DNA of 34,625 nt from Gnetum montanum. Its lineage: Eukaryota > Streptophyta > Gnetopsida > Gnetales > Gnetaceae. A program made the translations under genes and the position numbers. Positions 22,110 through 31,583 of this stretch are shown here, one piece after another. The notes below the pieces were generated by a model. The model was not told where the DNA came from and searched no databases. It saw only the letters and a program-made list of their open reading frames with translations. Every line of letters starts with the position of its first letter. Position 1 is the first letter of the stretch. Location: the NCBI GenBank assembly GCA_015680685.1, contig MNCI01017558.1, forward strand, positions 443,136 through 477,760, in the 5' to 3' direction.

Positions 22110-22500
22110 ACAAACATTATAACTTTGAAAGTATTATAAAAATTCACTAACTATTGGTTATGTTCCCATAAAGCATCATCTTCAAAATTACAAGATTTTT
22201 TCTAACTGTTGGTTACACTCCCCGTAGAGCGCAACCTTTGCAACTGCAAAAAATTCTAAGTGTTGGCTATGCTCCTCGCTGAGCGTAACAACTGTAAAAA
22301 TTTTCAAAGTTTTGGTGACACTTCCCTTATAGTGTAATGACTACAAAAATTTTTAAGTGTTGAAAAATTTCAAACTATTGGTTACGCTCACTGTAAAGTG
22401 TAACCTATCATCTACGTTGCCTATAGAGCAGGATGCTATGAAATGAAAATTTTTTCAACTTTTTTGTTACGCTATTAAGAGCATAACCTAGCATGATAGT
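22110..22500. repeat. Minisatellite with GTTACGCTC...GAGCGTAAC hairpins in intron 1 of the antisense gene
   Basis: About six imperfect units of 50-65 bp occur, each with GTTGGTTACRCTC, a short spacer and GAGCGYAAC, followed by A-rich text. They resemble the hairpins of element B's LTR in form and partly in sequence. Confidence 0.65.
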
Positions 22501-22562
22501 TGTGACCCTCATAGTCACCTGCTTGGACCATCATGCTCTGTACTCACCTCGGTTGAGTCTTG

Positions 22563-22740
22563 TCTTGCATCATGTGCAGGATGCCAAAAAAAGGCCCTAT
22601 CCTACATCATATGTCGAACGCCAAGAAAATCCTTGTTCCATGTTGTGCATGGGACCTTGAAAAATCCTTGTTTCATGCTACACATGGAATGCCAAGAAAA
22701 CCCCTATCTTGTGCCATGTGTTGTACACAAACCCTCATAA
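22563..22740. repeat. Second minisatellite, ~37-bp units
   Basis: About four to five units contain CATGYTGCACATGGRATGCC followed by AAGAAAAYCCYTGTT. It lies in the same predicted intron as the hairpin minisatellite. Confidence 0.6.
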
Positions 22741-22919
22741 CAAAAAAAATCAAAAATCCAAACAAAAATGTGCTACACATAGTACCTCCCTTGGCCATGA
22801 CTCATGGCAACCACAGTGCTGGTGGTGGTCCCTACCCAAGGTAGGCCACCCTCAAAACTCCAAAATCCACAGGTAAATAAGAGGCAAGGAAAAGAAATCA
22901 CAAGGGTAGAGAACCTTAC

Positions 22920-22996
22920 TTAGTGGATGGTGTCTTCCTACGGTCCTCTATGTAATCCCTAGGAAGGTGCCTCAGTGTGCATTCTTCTTCATCCAT
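22920..22996 (-). other. Exon 1 coding part of the antisense gene
   Basis: ATG at 22996 opens an uninterrupted run of 25 codons, acidic then basic, before donor GTAAGG at 22919. If unspliced the frame would stop within the donor (TAA). A splice therefore decides the reading. Confidence 0.45.
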
Positions 22997-23194
22997 GTTG
23001 GTGAGGCTTGGGTGCTAGTGTTCACTACAGTGTGTCATAGTTAATTATCATGCTCTTACTTTCTTCTTTCCCTTTGTTATCTCTAGCTTCCCCTCTTTCA
23101 TCGCTATGCTCTATCTCCCTTTGCCTTAGCTATGCTACACTCAGTGACTGTTTGCTTCAATTTTGAAAATGATAAGTTTACTATGGTAAAACTC

Positions 23195-23203
23195 CTATTT
23201 ATA
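23195..23203 (-). promoter_or_regulatory. TATA box of the antisense gene
   Basis: TATAAATAG on the minus strand lies about 200 bp upstream of the ATG at 22996. Between them is an A/G-rich leader-like stretch, with only short start-stop frames. The spacing suits a plant promoter with a start near 23165. Confidence 0.5.
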
Positions 23204-23879
23204 CCCTTCTGGGTTGAAGGACATGTCACCCTTTCAGGGTTTGTCTCATATTTTATGCGTAATGCTGGATAAGCATAACAGCTAGAGTTAGAAAAGTTTT
23301 CTAACTTTTCCACCCTCCCTATACTTAGAAAATGTTTTGCATTTTTTCTGATTGCCCAATAAATATCCAACTTAGCCCCACATTTAAAACCTTCCAAGCC
23401 TTACTTAAACCGATATTTCCCACATAAACCATGGTCTGTTACAACCTTAAACTGGTAACTTTATGGCCAATTGAGGCCCTAAAATTACTTTACATACTTT
23501 CTTATCCAATCCAACAATTGCATAGTTAGGTGAATTTTCATAACATTTTCTTCCTTATCTTATGCATTTTATTTTATTAAGATAGGTGTTGCTTGAAATT
23601 TTTTTGGTTGGTTTGCAAGATTTTTGGCAGGATTGCAGAATGAATGCATAAAAGTATCTTCATTCATCCTTGGTCTTGACTAGACCTTACGGTGATTCCA
23701 TGAGATGCGTTAACAATGAGCTCATAGACTATGAGTCCATGACTTATGACACAAATGTAGCATCCTTAGAGACATTTCTAAACTAGCCAGACCATCTAGT
23801 TAGAGCCCTAGACCTAGAGGAAGGTGACGTAACTAAGGATTCTCTCATAGAAGTCCCTATAGTAACATGTAAAGGTGAG

Positions 23880-24640
23880 GTGAAGACATTGAAACTTAGT
23901 TCCTTGTTAGAGCCTCAAGTCAAAAAAAGCATATATAAAATTCTCAATGATAACATTAAAGCATTCGCATGGTCCTATAAGGACATGCTAGGCTTAGATC
24001 CTTACATAATACAACACAAAATTATCCTTGATCCTCACATAAAACTAGTTAAACAGAAAGCTTACCAAGTCAAGCTTGAGATGGCATTAACAGTTCGCGA
24101 TGAAATCACTAAGCTTTACAAAGCTAGTTTCATCTGGGTTGTTGACTATGTAGAATGGGTTCCAAACATTGTAGTTGTCCCTAAGAAAATAGGAGCATAC
24201 ACATTTGCATAGACTTCCAGGACTTAAACAAGGCAACCATAAAAGATGATTTCCCATTGCCTAGTATTGACCAACTCATTGATACTATGGTTGTTCATGC
24301 CTTATTGTCCTTTATGGATGGGTTTTCAAGATAGAACCAAATTTGGATCAATCTAAAGCACTAGCTGAGCACTACCTTTAGGACACCCTGGGGTATGTTT
24401 TGCGATACAATGATGCCCTTTGGACTAAAGAACATAGGAGCAACCGACCAACATGCAATGACATATATCTTTAGTGACTATCTACTAGACTTGCTCAATG
24501 ACTATGTTGACGATATAGTAGTTAAGTTCAAGTTAGCTCATGACCATGCTAATGACTTGGACTGTGTTCTCAAACATTACCTTAGACATGACCTTAGGCT
24601 AAACCCCAAAAGTGTGTCTTTGGCATCAAAATCGGTTGCA
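23880..24640 (+). pseudogene. Reverse transcriptase domain
   Basis: Landmarks are FAWSYKDMLGLDP, WVPNIVVVPKK, then after a frameshift DFQDLNKATIKDDFPLP, LLSFMDGFS, FRTPWGMFC, MPFGLKNIGAT and the catalytic YVDD at 24503-24514, followed by LRLNPK. It would copy element RNA into DNA. The YVDD box survives, but the frame has at least three stops and one frameshift. Confidence 0.85.
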
Positions 24641-24839
24641 TGCTAGGCTTTGTGGTATTAGAAGCAGGAATACATGTAGACCCCGATAAGTTTAGGGCTA
24701 TCGCCAAATTAGCGCCACCGAAGAACCTTAAGGAGCTATGCCGGTTACAAGGAAGATTATGATTCATGTGTAGGTTTATCACCAGGTTGACTAATAAGTT
24801 ATAGCCAATGCAACATTTTCTCAAAAGGGAGTTCACTTT

Positions 24840-25320
24840 GCATGGATAGCTCAATACCAAGAGGCATTTGAGAATCTCAAAAAGGAGCTAGCTCAACTTC
24901 CAACAGTCTACCCTCCACAAGGAAATAAGCCATTCTACATTTACCTTACAACCTTAGATATGTCCATTACTTCTCTGCTTTGCCAAAAGTGAGACAATGG
25001 CTTAGAGTTCCCTATTTACTACTTAAGCCATGTGCTAGTGCCCCACGAGGCGAAATACAATGATGTAGAGAAGAACTATCTCGCCTTAGTCTTTGCACTC
25101 AAAAAATGGAGACACTATCTTTTTTGTAGTCAGGTTAACATTATCTACAAAAGCAACATAGTCTGGGAGATTACTACAAATATGTATGAAAGTAGTTGAA
25201 TTGCATGATGGAAGGCAATAACCGTGGAGTGTGACCTGCACTATGTAGCACAAGCATTCAAAAAAGGTCAAGCAATAGTTGCACAACTCATGGCTTCACC
25301 CATAGGTGATCAAGCAACAA
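24840..25320 (+). pseudogene. RNase H domain (first, RT-linked)
   Basis: Landmarks are 'QEAFENLKKELAQLPTV', 'PIYYLSHVL', 'EAKYNDVEKNYLALVFALKK' and the connection text 'KKGQAIVAQLMA'. The family degrades RNA in the RNA-DNA hybrid. Stops are present. Confidence 0.7.
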
Positions 25321-25384
25321 TAGATCTAGAATTTTCAGATGAGCATGTCAATAGCATAAGCCAAGTGCCTTCAAAATTTGAGGA

Positions 25385-25760
25385 AATTTTACACTTTAAT
25401 GATGCTTCAACCACACAAGGGTGTAGTGTCATTGCTGTTGTCATGTTTCCCTCTAGGGAGATCTAACCCTTCACATATCATTTTGCATTTCCTTGCACAA
25501 ATAATGTGGTAGAGTATGAAGGTCTCCTTAGAGGTGTCTTAATAGCTCATGATTTAGGAATCCAAAACATAGAAATCCAAGGCAATTCGTAGCTTGTTGT
25601 CAACCAAGTTATAGAGGTTTATGCTTGCAAGGAACAACATTTACAACCTTACTGTGATTTGGTGAAACACTTGCTCAAACAATTTGCAACTGTAGGTGTC
25701 TAACAAATTCCTTGTAACGAAAATGCCATTACTAATGCATTAGCCACTTTAGCCCTAAGC
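25385..25760 (+). pseudogene. Second, archaeal-type RNase H (aRH), acidic residues lost
   Basis: The text runs LHFNDASTTQGCS, FPCTNNVVEYEGLL, IEIQGNS-stop-LVVNQV and ENAITNALATLAL. The family has D at the start, E in NNxAEYEAL, D in GDSxLV and D in EADALA. Here the Glu survives, while the three Asp positions read Asn. An aRH after the first RNase H is characteristic of the Tat lineage. Confidence 0.75.
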
Positions 25761-25869
25761 ATAGTGCCCAACATGTTTTTTGCATTGCTTGCTTTGATAG
25801 TGGATTGCATTGAACCTATAACTCAACCAACAAGCATTGCATCTATAGATGTGACAAGCATTGCTCACA

Positions 25870-27093
25870 CCCAAGAGTGGTATGATGATATCAAGACACA
25901 TCTCCAACAAGGAGAGCCTTCGAAAAATCTGACCTTTGCCCAAAAATATGTAGTATGAAAGTAATCATAGTAGTACATCCTTGTAGGTGATAGGACCTTG
26001 TGTTGCAGATCCTATGATGAAATACTGTTAACTTGCGTTAGTGGTAGTGAAGCACAAACAATCATCAATTAAGTCCATGAGGGACTATGCAGAGGCCACA
26101 TAGCCCCCAAGGCAATGGTAGCAAAAATTAGATGTCTAGGATACTATTGGCCATACATGGAGTGTGATTACATTTCCAAGGTCAGAACATGTGACGTGTG
26201 TTAGCGACATGGTAACCTAATGCATGTGCCACCCATTGAACTGCATACTACATAAATCACATGGTTGTTCCAACGTTGGGGGTTGGATATCATAGGACCC
26301 ATAACACTTAAGTCTTTCATAGGACATAGCTTCATCATACTTGCACCTGAATATGTTACCAAGTGGGTTGAAGCCATTTCCCTTAGGAAGACAACATCAC
26401 AACATAGTGACTCGATTTGGTCTACCCATGACTATAGTCATGGACAATAGGACACAATTTAGTAGTGTAGAAACTAAAGCCTTCTATGAACACCTTGGCA
26501 TCAAATATTCCTTTTCATCACCATACTACACATAGGTGAATGGCCAAGCGAAGGTAACAAACAACATCATCATGAACCTTCTGAAGAGGATGCTTAGTAA
26601 TAGCAAGTGATGATGGCATGAATAGCTAGTCTACGCACTATGGGCCTACCATATGACATGTAGAATAGTAACAGGTAAGATGCCATATAATCTTGTGTAT
26701 GGATCTAAAGTAATGTTGCCTTTTAAACTACAAGTTCCATTGCTCAATATGATCCTTTCGAGCTTCATTGATGAGGTTTAGAACAACAAGTTGAGAACCA
26801 TTGTCCTCAACTCTATGGAGGAGGAGTGCATGCAAATAGTTGATTGCATTAAGTGGTACTAGGAAAAATAATGGAAAAAGTACCATCACAATCAACATCA
26901 ATGCCTGATCAAGGAAGGGGATATAGTCCTCAAGGTTGTTTGCGAGCCCGTGAACAAATTCTTAGCTAATCAGGAAGGGCCTTTCTTGGTCATAAAATCC
27001 TATGACAATGGAGCATTCAAGCTTGTTGATATAGATGACAATGAGTTTTCCAATCCAATTAACCATTCATACTTGAAGCCATACTACACCTAG
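25870..27093 (+). pseudogene. Integrase (degenerate, catalytic Glu to Lys)
   Basis: The HHCC zinc site has His codons at 26076 and 26097 and Cys codons at 26190 and 26199. The core includes WGLDIIGP (first Asp at 26286) and VMDNRTQF (second Asp at 26443), but the third acidic position reads GQAKVTN (Lys at 26551, family GQAEVTN). The C-terminal part has 'QEGPFLVIKSYDNGAFKLVD' and HSYLKPYY. No chromodomain is seen, as expected for Tat. It would insert the DNA copy into the genome. Confidence 0.82.
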
Positions 27094-27123
27094 TATGCAA
27101 TGCCATGCTGATGATAAAGCAAG

Positions 27124-28022
27124 GTAAGTGCACATTTTCTATGACATTAAACTGGCACAACATGTCCACTAAGATGTTAAAACTAGCATAGAATGTCCTT
27201 GGGCTATGACATTAAAATGGCACCCATAGCATGGCCTGCTATGACTTTAAACTGGCCACCCACCATCCGCTACAATGTTAAACTAGCATAGCAGTCTACT
27301 AAGACCTTAAACTAGCACACGATGGTCTACCAAGACCTAAAACTAGGTTCGTAGTTTAGCACTCATAGTTCAATAGACATAGTTCTATGAAAAAGCGAGT
27401 GTGAATACTTCCAATCCTCTATTGCTTGCCCACACCTCTTGGGCAGGGTGGGGTGGGGTGTTGTAGTTCCAGAATGAAGTGAACATCATCAAGGAAAAAC
27501 CCTTTAGATCATTTGTAGCATTACCATCCCTGGCATCTTGCTAATCTTCTAGAGATGCCTTTTGGCATCTTACTGACCTTTTGGAGCTACCACCACCATT
27601 GCCAATCATCTTGGTTGGAGCTCTCACCATTAGCATCACTCGTCAAAGAACCAAAGGTATTGTGGCCTAGCCATAGCATTGCCATCCTCTAGCCCTCACC
27701 ATTGCCTAAGCTCAAAAGAGCATCTAACAGTGTGATTCTCTACCATGCTGCTGGGTTTTCTAGCTCCTATCTTTGGTGAGAACTCCCAAGCACCTCCATC
27801 ACCAATGCCTTTAGCCACTTGGATGCTGAATTTTGATGTGGTTGCTAAAGCTTTTGTAGCCTATTATCACCAGCACCCACACTAGCCTTCCTGCTTTGGA
27901 CACTGCATGCACCTACAACTAACACAACACTGATGGCCCTTGTAATGCCCTTGCAAATAGGACTTTGCCTTTATCTCACATGGTGCTTGTTTTTTCTTGT
28001 TTTCATTATGTTGTGTTTATAG
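27124..28022 (+). other. Putative 3' untranslated intron of element B
   Basis: A textbook donor, GCAAG|GTAAGT, lies 30 bp after the integrase stop. A pyrimidine-rich acceptor, TTGTGTTTATAG, ends at 28022. In between is the GGCCTTAAACTAGC array (27140-27360) and no recognisable gene. Splicing is inferred from site quality only. Confidence 0.35.
27140..27360 (+). repeat. GGCCTTAAACTAGC-type tandem array, post-integrase copy
   Basis: About seven imperfect units such as CTAAGACCTTAAACTAGCA occur. They belong to the same type as 17857-18115. Confidence 0.65.
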
Positions 28023-28910
28023 GATGAAGCCCTAATGATGTTGTTTAAGGGTGTGTTTCATTGCGGTGGCAAGTCACCGCACTACTTTTATGTGTTCACT
28101 TTGACTCGCTAAACTACTCAAGAGTGCACATCGCTACTACCCCGTTATAACCAATTTACCTCTACCTCTTGATCTTACATTTTATTGCACTCCCTGCAAG
28201 CTTCTTTGATGCACATGGTACCTTTCCTATAGTCAACTGCAAAGCCCATGATGGATGTAATACAACTCTTCTCATGGGGAGCCTTTATGGGTTGGTCAAA
28301 GCCCTAAGCAGATGTAACACAACTCATCCTAGGGAGGAAACACTTGTCCTACAGATGCGACACAGTTGCAAATTTTGCTAAACAACATGCAATATCCTTG
28401 GAAATACAAAAAAAAAGGCAAAAGAAAATGAAAAAGAAACAAGAAAGAAAAAATAAAAAAGAAAAGAGAAAGAAAGAAAATATAGAACTAAGAGTAAAAG
28501 AAAAATGGAACAAAATAAGTGCCCAAGTAAAATAGCACAGTTGCTATTTTGCAATTGGTCCAACCTCGGATCAAGCATCTCACAAGCACTTCGACAAGAG
28601 GTCAAAATCCTAAGGGTAGGCCATCTCTGCATGATGACTTCCTCATAAGCACTCTAATGAGGAATCATGCTTTAGTGACAAGCCATTGTAATGCTACATC
28701 CTACAACCACATGTACAATGAACATCCTTCCCATTTGTTGTCCCTTAATCCATCTCCCTAACCTATTTCCTACCATACTTTATTCCCTTAGCACTCTCAT
28801 GCATAATGAAGCATTTTCTAATTAGGCATTGACAAGTAGTGTTGGTGTCATGTTCACCATGGTGTTTCATATTCTTTGTCGATGTCTCTTAGGCCAATCC
28901 TCTAGACGTC
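28023..28910 (+). other. 3' non-coding region of element B
   Basis: No gene is recognised. It contains a purine-rich tract at 28408-28510 (nearly all A and G), which gives a long but meaningless frame on both strands. Confidence 0.5.
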
Positions 28911-28926
28911 AACAAAAAGGGGCCAA
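28911..28926 (+). other. Polypurine tract of element B
   Basis: AACAAAAAGGGGCCAA directly precedes the 3' LTR start. Confidence 0.6.
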
Positions 28927-30606
28927 TAAAACACCACCAATTTTGGGCTTCTAAATCTTCAAAAGTAAATTTGTCTAAGTGTCAAAACTTGGTGAATTTT
29001 TTCTAAGTGTGGGTGTTACACTCTCTTGCATAGCCAGTGTAGCACATGTTGGGCCTGTTTTGCATGATTTTTCTAAGTGTCAATAGTAGTTGCATAAAAA
29101 TTTTTCTAAGTGTCTTGCTATGCTCTCAGTCTACCTGCTATGCTCCCCAGTGTAGCCAACATAGCACACACTTCCATGGCTAGTTTGCCCAAGAGTTAGG
29201 CTAAAGGTTGTCAAGGGTTGCTTGGGATGGACAAAATAGTTTGGAAAATTTTCTATCTCTTGGGTTGTTACGCTTGCTACACTCCCCATCGTAGCTAGCT
29301 TGACACATGTTGTGGTAGCCGATTTGCCCAAGTACTAAGCTAAAGGTTGTCAAAATTGTTTAGGATAGAAAAAATAGTTCGATAAATTTTCTATCTTTTG
29401 GGTTGACATGCTTGCTATGCTCCTCAGCATAGCTAGCATGACATAGGTTCTAGTACCCTATTTTGCCTAAGTATTAGACAAGGATATGTCAAGCTAGCTT
29501 GACATGGAAGACACATTTGGCATATTCTCTGACTTCCAAGGCTACCTCTCCTACTATGCCCCAGAGCATAGCTAGCGTACCATGAAGGAAGACTTCAGAT
29601 TTCATCAAAATTTAGCTAAGTGTCCTTGCTACACTCCCTAGCATAGCTAGCGTGACCAATGTGAAACATTAGAATTTTTAAAACTTTCACTAAGTGTTGT
29701 GTTACGCTCTAGAGCGTAGCTAGCTTGACACTAAGGAAAAGCCTCCAACAGCCTCCAAAAGCTTCCAAAACTTAGCATTGACCTTCATCTTAGCTCTAAC
29801 ATCCCTTCGACAACCAAGATCATCAATTTGTATCTCTTTTGCATCTCCCGTTAGTTCCCAAAATTGTTCCTATGCATGGCCCTACTAAAAAGAGGGGGAA
29901 GATGTAGTCCTGGAGCATAGCCTCCAAGTTGTATTGTTTTGCACTATTTGCAGGTACATTGTAGTCTCTCAAACTTTGGCACATGCAATTTGAGCATTGT
30001 GGTCATAGTTCAATAGTATTTGGGGACCCGTTGCTATTCTTTAAATCATAACACTTTGCTACTCTCATGAGAGCATAACATGTCAGTGTAACCCCATCTA
30101 TAGTCATGCCACCATGCCATGTGGCACCCGATTTGCATTTCATGCTAAACCTAGCCCTATAAATACCTCAATGTTCAATACTCTAGGGTTCGCAAATCAA
30201 AAGAGCAATGGGCATTTTAGTTGTTTGAGCATCCCTAACACCCTCGTACTTGAGCATCTGAGCTTCACACCTTGGTGCTTCCCAGAACGCAGTCCACCAT
30301 TGCACTCATAAAACATGACAACAACCAACCCAGTAGGTTTGGTCTCCACTGTAGCCATTAGCTCTACATCCTGGGCATCCTAGAGACCGTGACTGCATTA
30401 TTATGCTAACATTGTGCCTGCTTGATGTCACGTACCATTCTTACCTCTTCTCTAGCAAAAGTTACACTCCTCATTTTGGGGCAATGCATTTCTTTATTCT
30501 TAAGCTCTATTCCATTTCTTTTCCAAGAATTTTTCTTTGATATTAAGCATAAATCTCACATTTTTTTGTTGTTTGATACATGTTTTCATGTTGATGAACC
30601 ATGTTT
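28927..30606 (+). mobile_element. 3' LTR of element B, interrupted by a family A element
   Basis: It begins TAAAACACCACC (the TG has become TA) and follows 2984-4680 throughout, with the same hairpin repeats. TATAAATA lies at 30158-30165. Similarity stops at about 30606, where TGTTAGACC opens another LTR. Confidence 0.78.
29010..29745 (+). repeat. Hairpin-bearing ~140-bp tandem repeats (3' LTR copy)
   Basis: Counterparts of the array at 3060-3800. Inverted repeats lie near 29024, 29137, 29275, 29415, 29560, 29630 and 29700. Confidence 0.7.
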
Positions 30607-31449
30607 TGTTAGACCCCAATATCAGATCCTTGATATCGGGTACACGATATCATAGCCTGGATAACGATATCGAATACACAATATCATGATTCTTGTGTAA
30701 ACCTATAAATACACATTCAGGTGCACATGAAAAGGGGAGTAAGTAAGTGTAAGTGTAGGATCTTTTTTGTCAGTTTTCAATTCATTTCAATTCTTTCCCC
30801 AATGCATGCCTGCAGTGTGATGATTGTAATTGTACGGAACCTTTATTTGAGTGTGACGTACTTGGACATGCACATGATCGACAATAAAGATTGAGATTAC
30901 TCTATCATTGCAGCATTCACTTAGTTTTTAATTATTTAATTATTATTATTATTTATTATTTTCTTAATTAATATTTCTTATCCTCATTTGCCATTCTTGT
31001 TGTTAAATGCCATATGAGTATGACTTAATCACGAACATTGAAGTGTAACTACTTGGTAACCTAGTAGTGTATTTAGGAGTGCTCAAGTAATGTGTGCTTG
31101 GTAATCCCAGAAGTAGTACATGAGGTTCAAGATGCACACGGATGATTAAGGATAGATGCTTCTCACACTTAGGCTAGCTTAGACTTCATTTCCTATTGCT
31201 TATTAGTTAATCAAGATTATTTTCCATTGTCTCTAGGAGTAGCACTAGTTTAGGATCACATCATTCACCTCACTCTAGACTAAACCATATGTGATTGAGT
31301 AAATACTAGTTCAGATGGAAAGAAAATGAACTGCAATCAATGTGTAACTATCTAGATACCACAACTAGTCCTTCTATGGAGTTCGACTGGATCGTGCATG
31401 TACGCTCGTATTCATATGGTTGAGTGTAGGGGTACCTTGCCACTCATCA
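30607..31449 (+). mobile_element. 5' LTR of the third family A element
   Basis: It probably starts TGTTAGACC (30607; a few bases uncertain) and ends CTCATCA (31449). GATATC cores lie near 30632, 30646 and 30667, followed by TATAAATA at 30704-30711 and AATAAA at 30883-30888. From about 30800 on it aligns well with 7300-7954. Confidence 0.8.
30630..30711 (+). promoter_or_regulatory. GATATC cluster and TATA box of the third LTR
   Basis: TGATATCGGGTACACGATATCA and ACGATATCG form partial inverted repeats 15-75 bp upstream of TATAAATA. The arrangement is the same as at 715-830 and 11481-11535. Confidence 0.6.
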
Positions 31450-31450
31450 T

Positions 31451-31469
31451 TGGCACCGTTGCTGGGGAC
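31451..31469 (+). other. Primer-binding site, tRNA-Asp type
   Basis: TGGCACCGTTGCTGGGGAC begins two bases after the LTR end. It fits the complement of the tRNA-Asp 3' end, with transitions as the only differences. Confidence 0.8.
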
Positions 31470-31583
31470 GATGCTAGTTATTTAGATTAGTTATATCATA
31501 CAAGATTGCTGTAACAAGTATTAATGATATACCTTTTAGAAAAATAAATTAATTGTAAATAAGTCACACACAAATTCACAACA

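Larger units (their letters stand above)
18317..22996 (-). pseudogene. Antisense multi-exon gene inside element B, FCP1-like HAD domain, degenerate
   Basis: On the minus strand a gene-like unit starts at ATG 22996 and ends at a stop at 18317. Exon 1 begins MDEEECTLRHLPRDY and ends at donor GTAAGG (22919). After a repeat-filled intron, an exon near 21935-21660 resembles an FCP1-type HAD phosphatase. Later exons are bounded by donors GTGAGT (near 21485 and 21135) and acceptors TTACTAG and TTATTGTAG (21030-21410). Long frames then run through 20900-20030. Later exons include K/Q/E-rich helical text, and the C-terminus ends ANEEEDEEF. Stops and frameshifts make it a pseudogene. It lies wholly between protease and RT of the opposite-strand retroelement. 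Captured cellular gene is my best reading; a separate nested DNA transposon carrying a gene fragment is the main alternative. Apart from the HAD-like exon I do not recognise the protein. Confidence 0.55.
23639..27093 (+). pseudogene. pol: Element B pol: RT, RNase H, archaeal-type RNase H, integrase (degenerate)
   Basis: The frame is open to similarity from an ATG at 23640, one base after acceptor GGATTGCAG (23638), and ends ...HSYLKPYYT-stop at 27091-27093. Domains run in order: RT (from FAWSYKDM, about 23970, to 24640), RNase H (24840-25320), second RNase H (25385-25760) and integrase (25870-27093). The order and the extra RNase H place it in the Ty3/gypsy Tat lineage. A one-base frameshift lies near 24203, and stops are scattered throughout. 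The 5.9-kb gap to the protease is where Ogre elements have an intron. Confidence 0.85.
2984..30606 (+). mobile_element. Element B: giant Tat/Ogre-like Ty3/gypsy retrotransposon, degenerate, with nested insertions
   Basis: A pair of related LTRs (from 2984 and from 28927) brackets gag, protease, RT, RNase H, a second archaeal-type RNase H and integrase in gypsy order. The extra RNase H and the CX2HX4HX4C gag finger are hallmarks of the plant Tat lineage. The protease-RT gap and the size point to the Ogre-like branch. Without the 8.6-kb nested element it spans about 19 kb. All coding parts have stops, frameshifts or lost catalytic residues. The 3' LTR is interrupted at about 30606 by another family A element, so the true right end lies outside the window. 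Confidence 0.8.

Noticed and set aside
23639-27093. Integrated plant pararetrovirus as source of the RT
   Set aside because: An integrase with HHCC zinc site, LTRs, a polypurine tract and a second RNase H are present, and no movement-protein text is seen. This is a Ty3/gypsy element.
23639-27093. Ty1/copia origin
   Set aside because: The order is RT, RNase H, integrase; copia has integrase before RT.
28378-28632. Open frames over the purine-rich tract on both strands
   Set aside because: They arise from a nearly pure A/G run and give low-complexity Lys/Glu or Phe/Leu text with no support.
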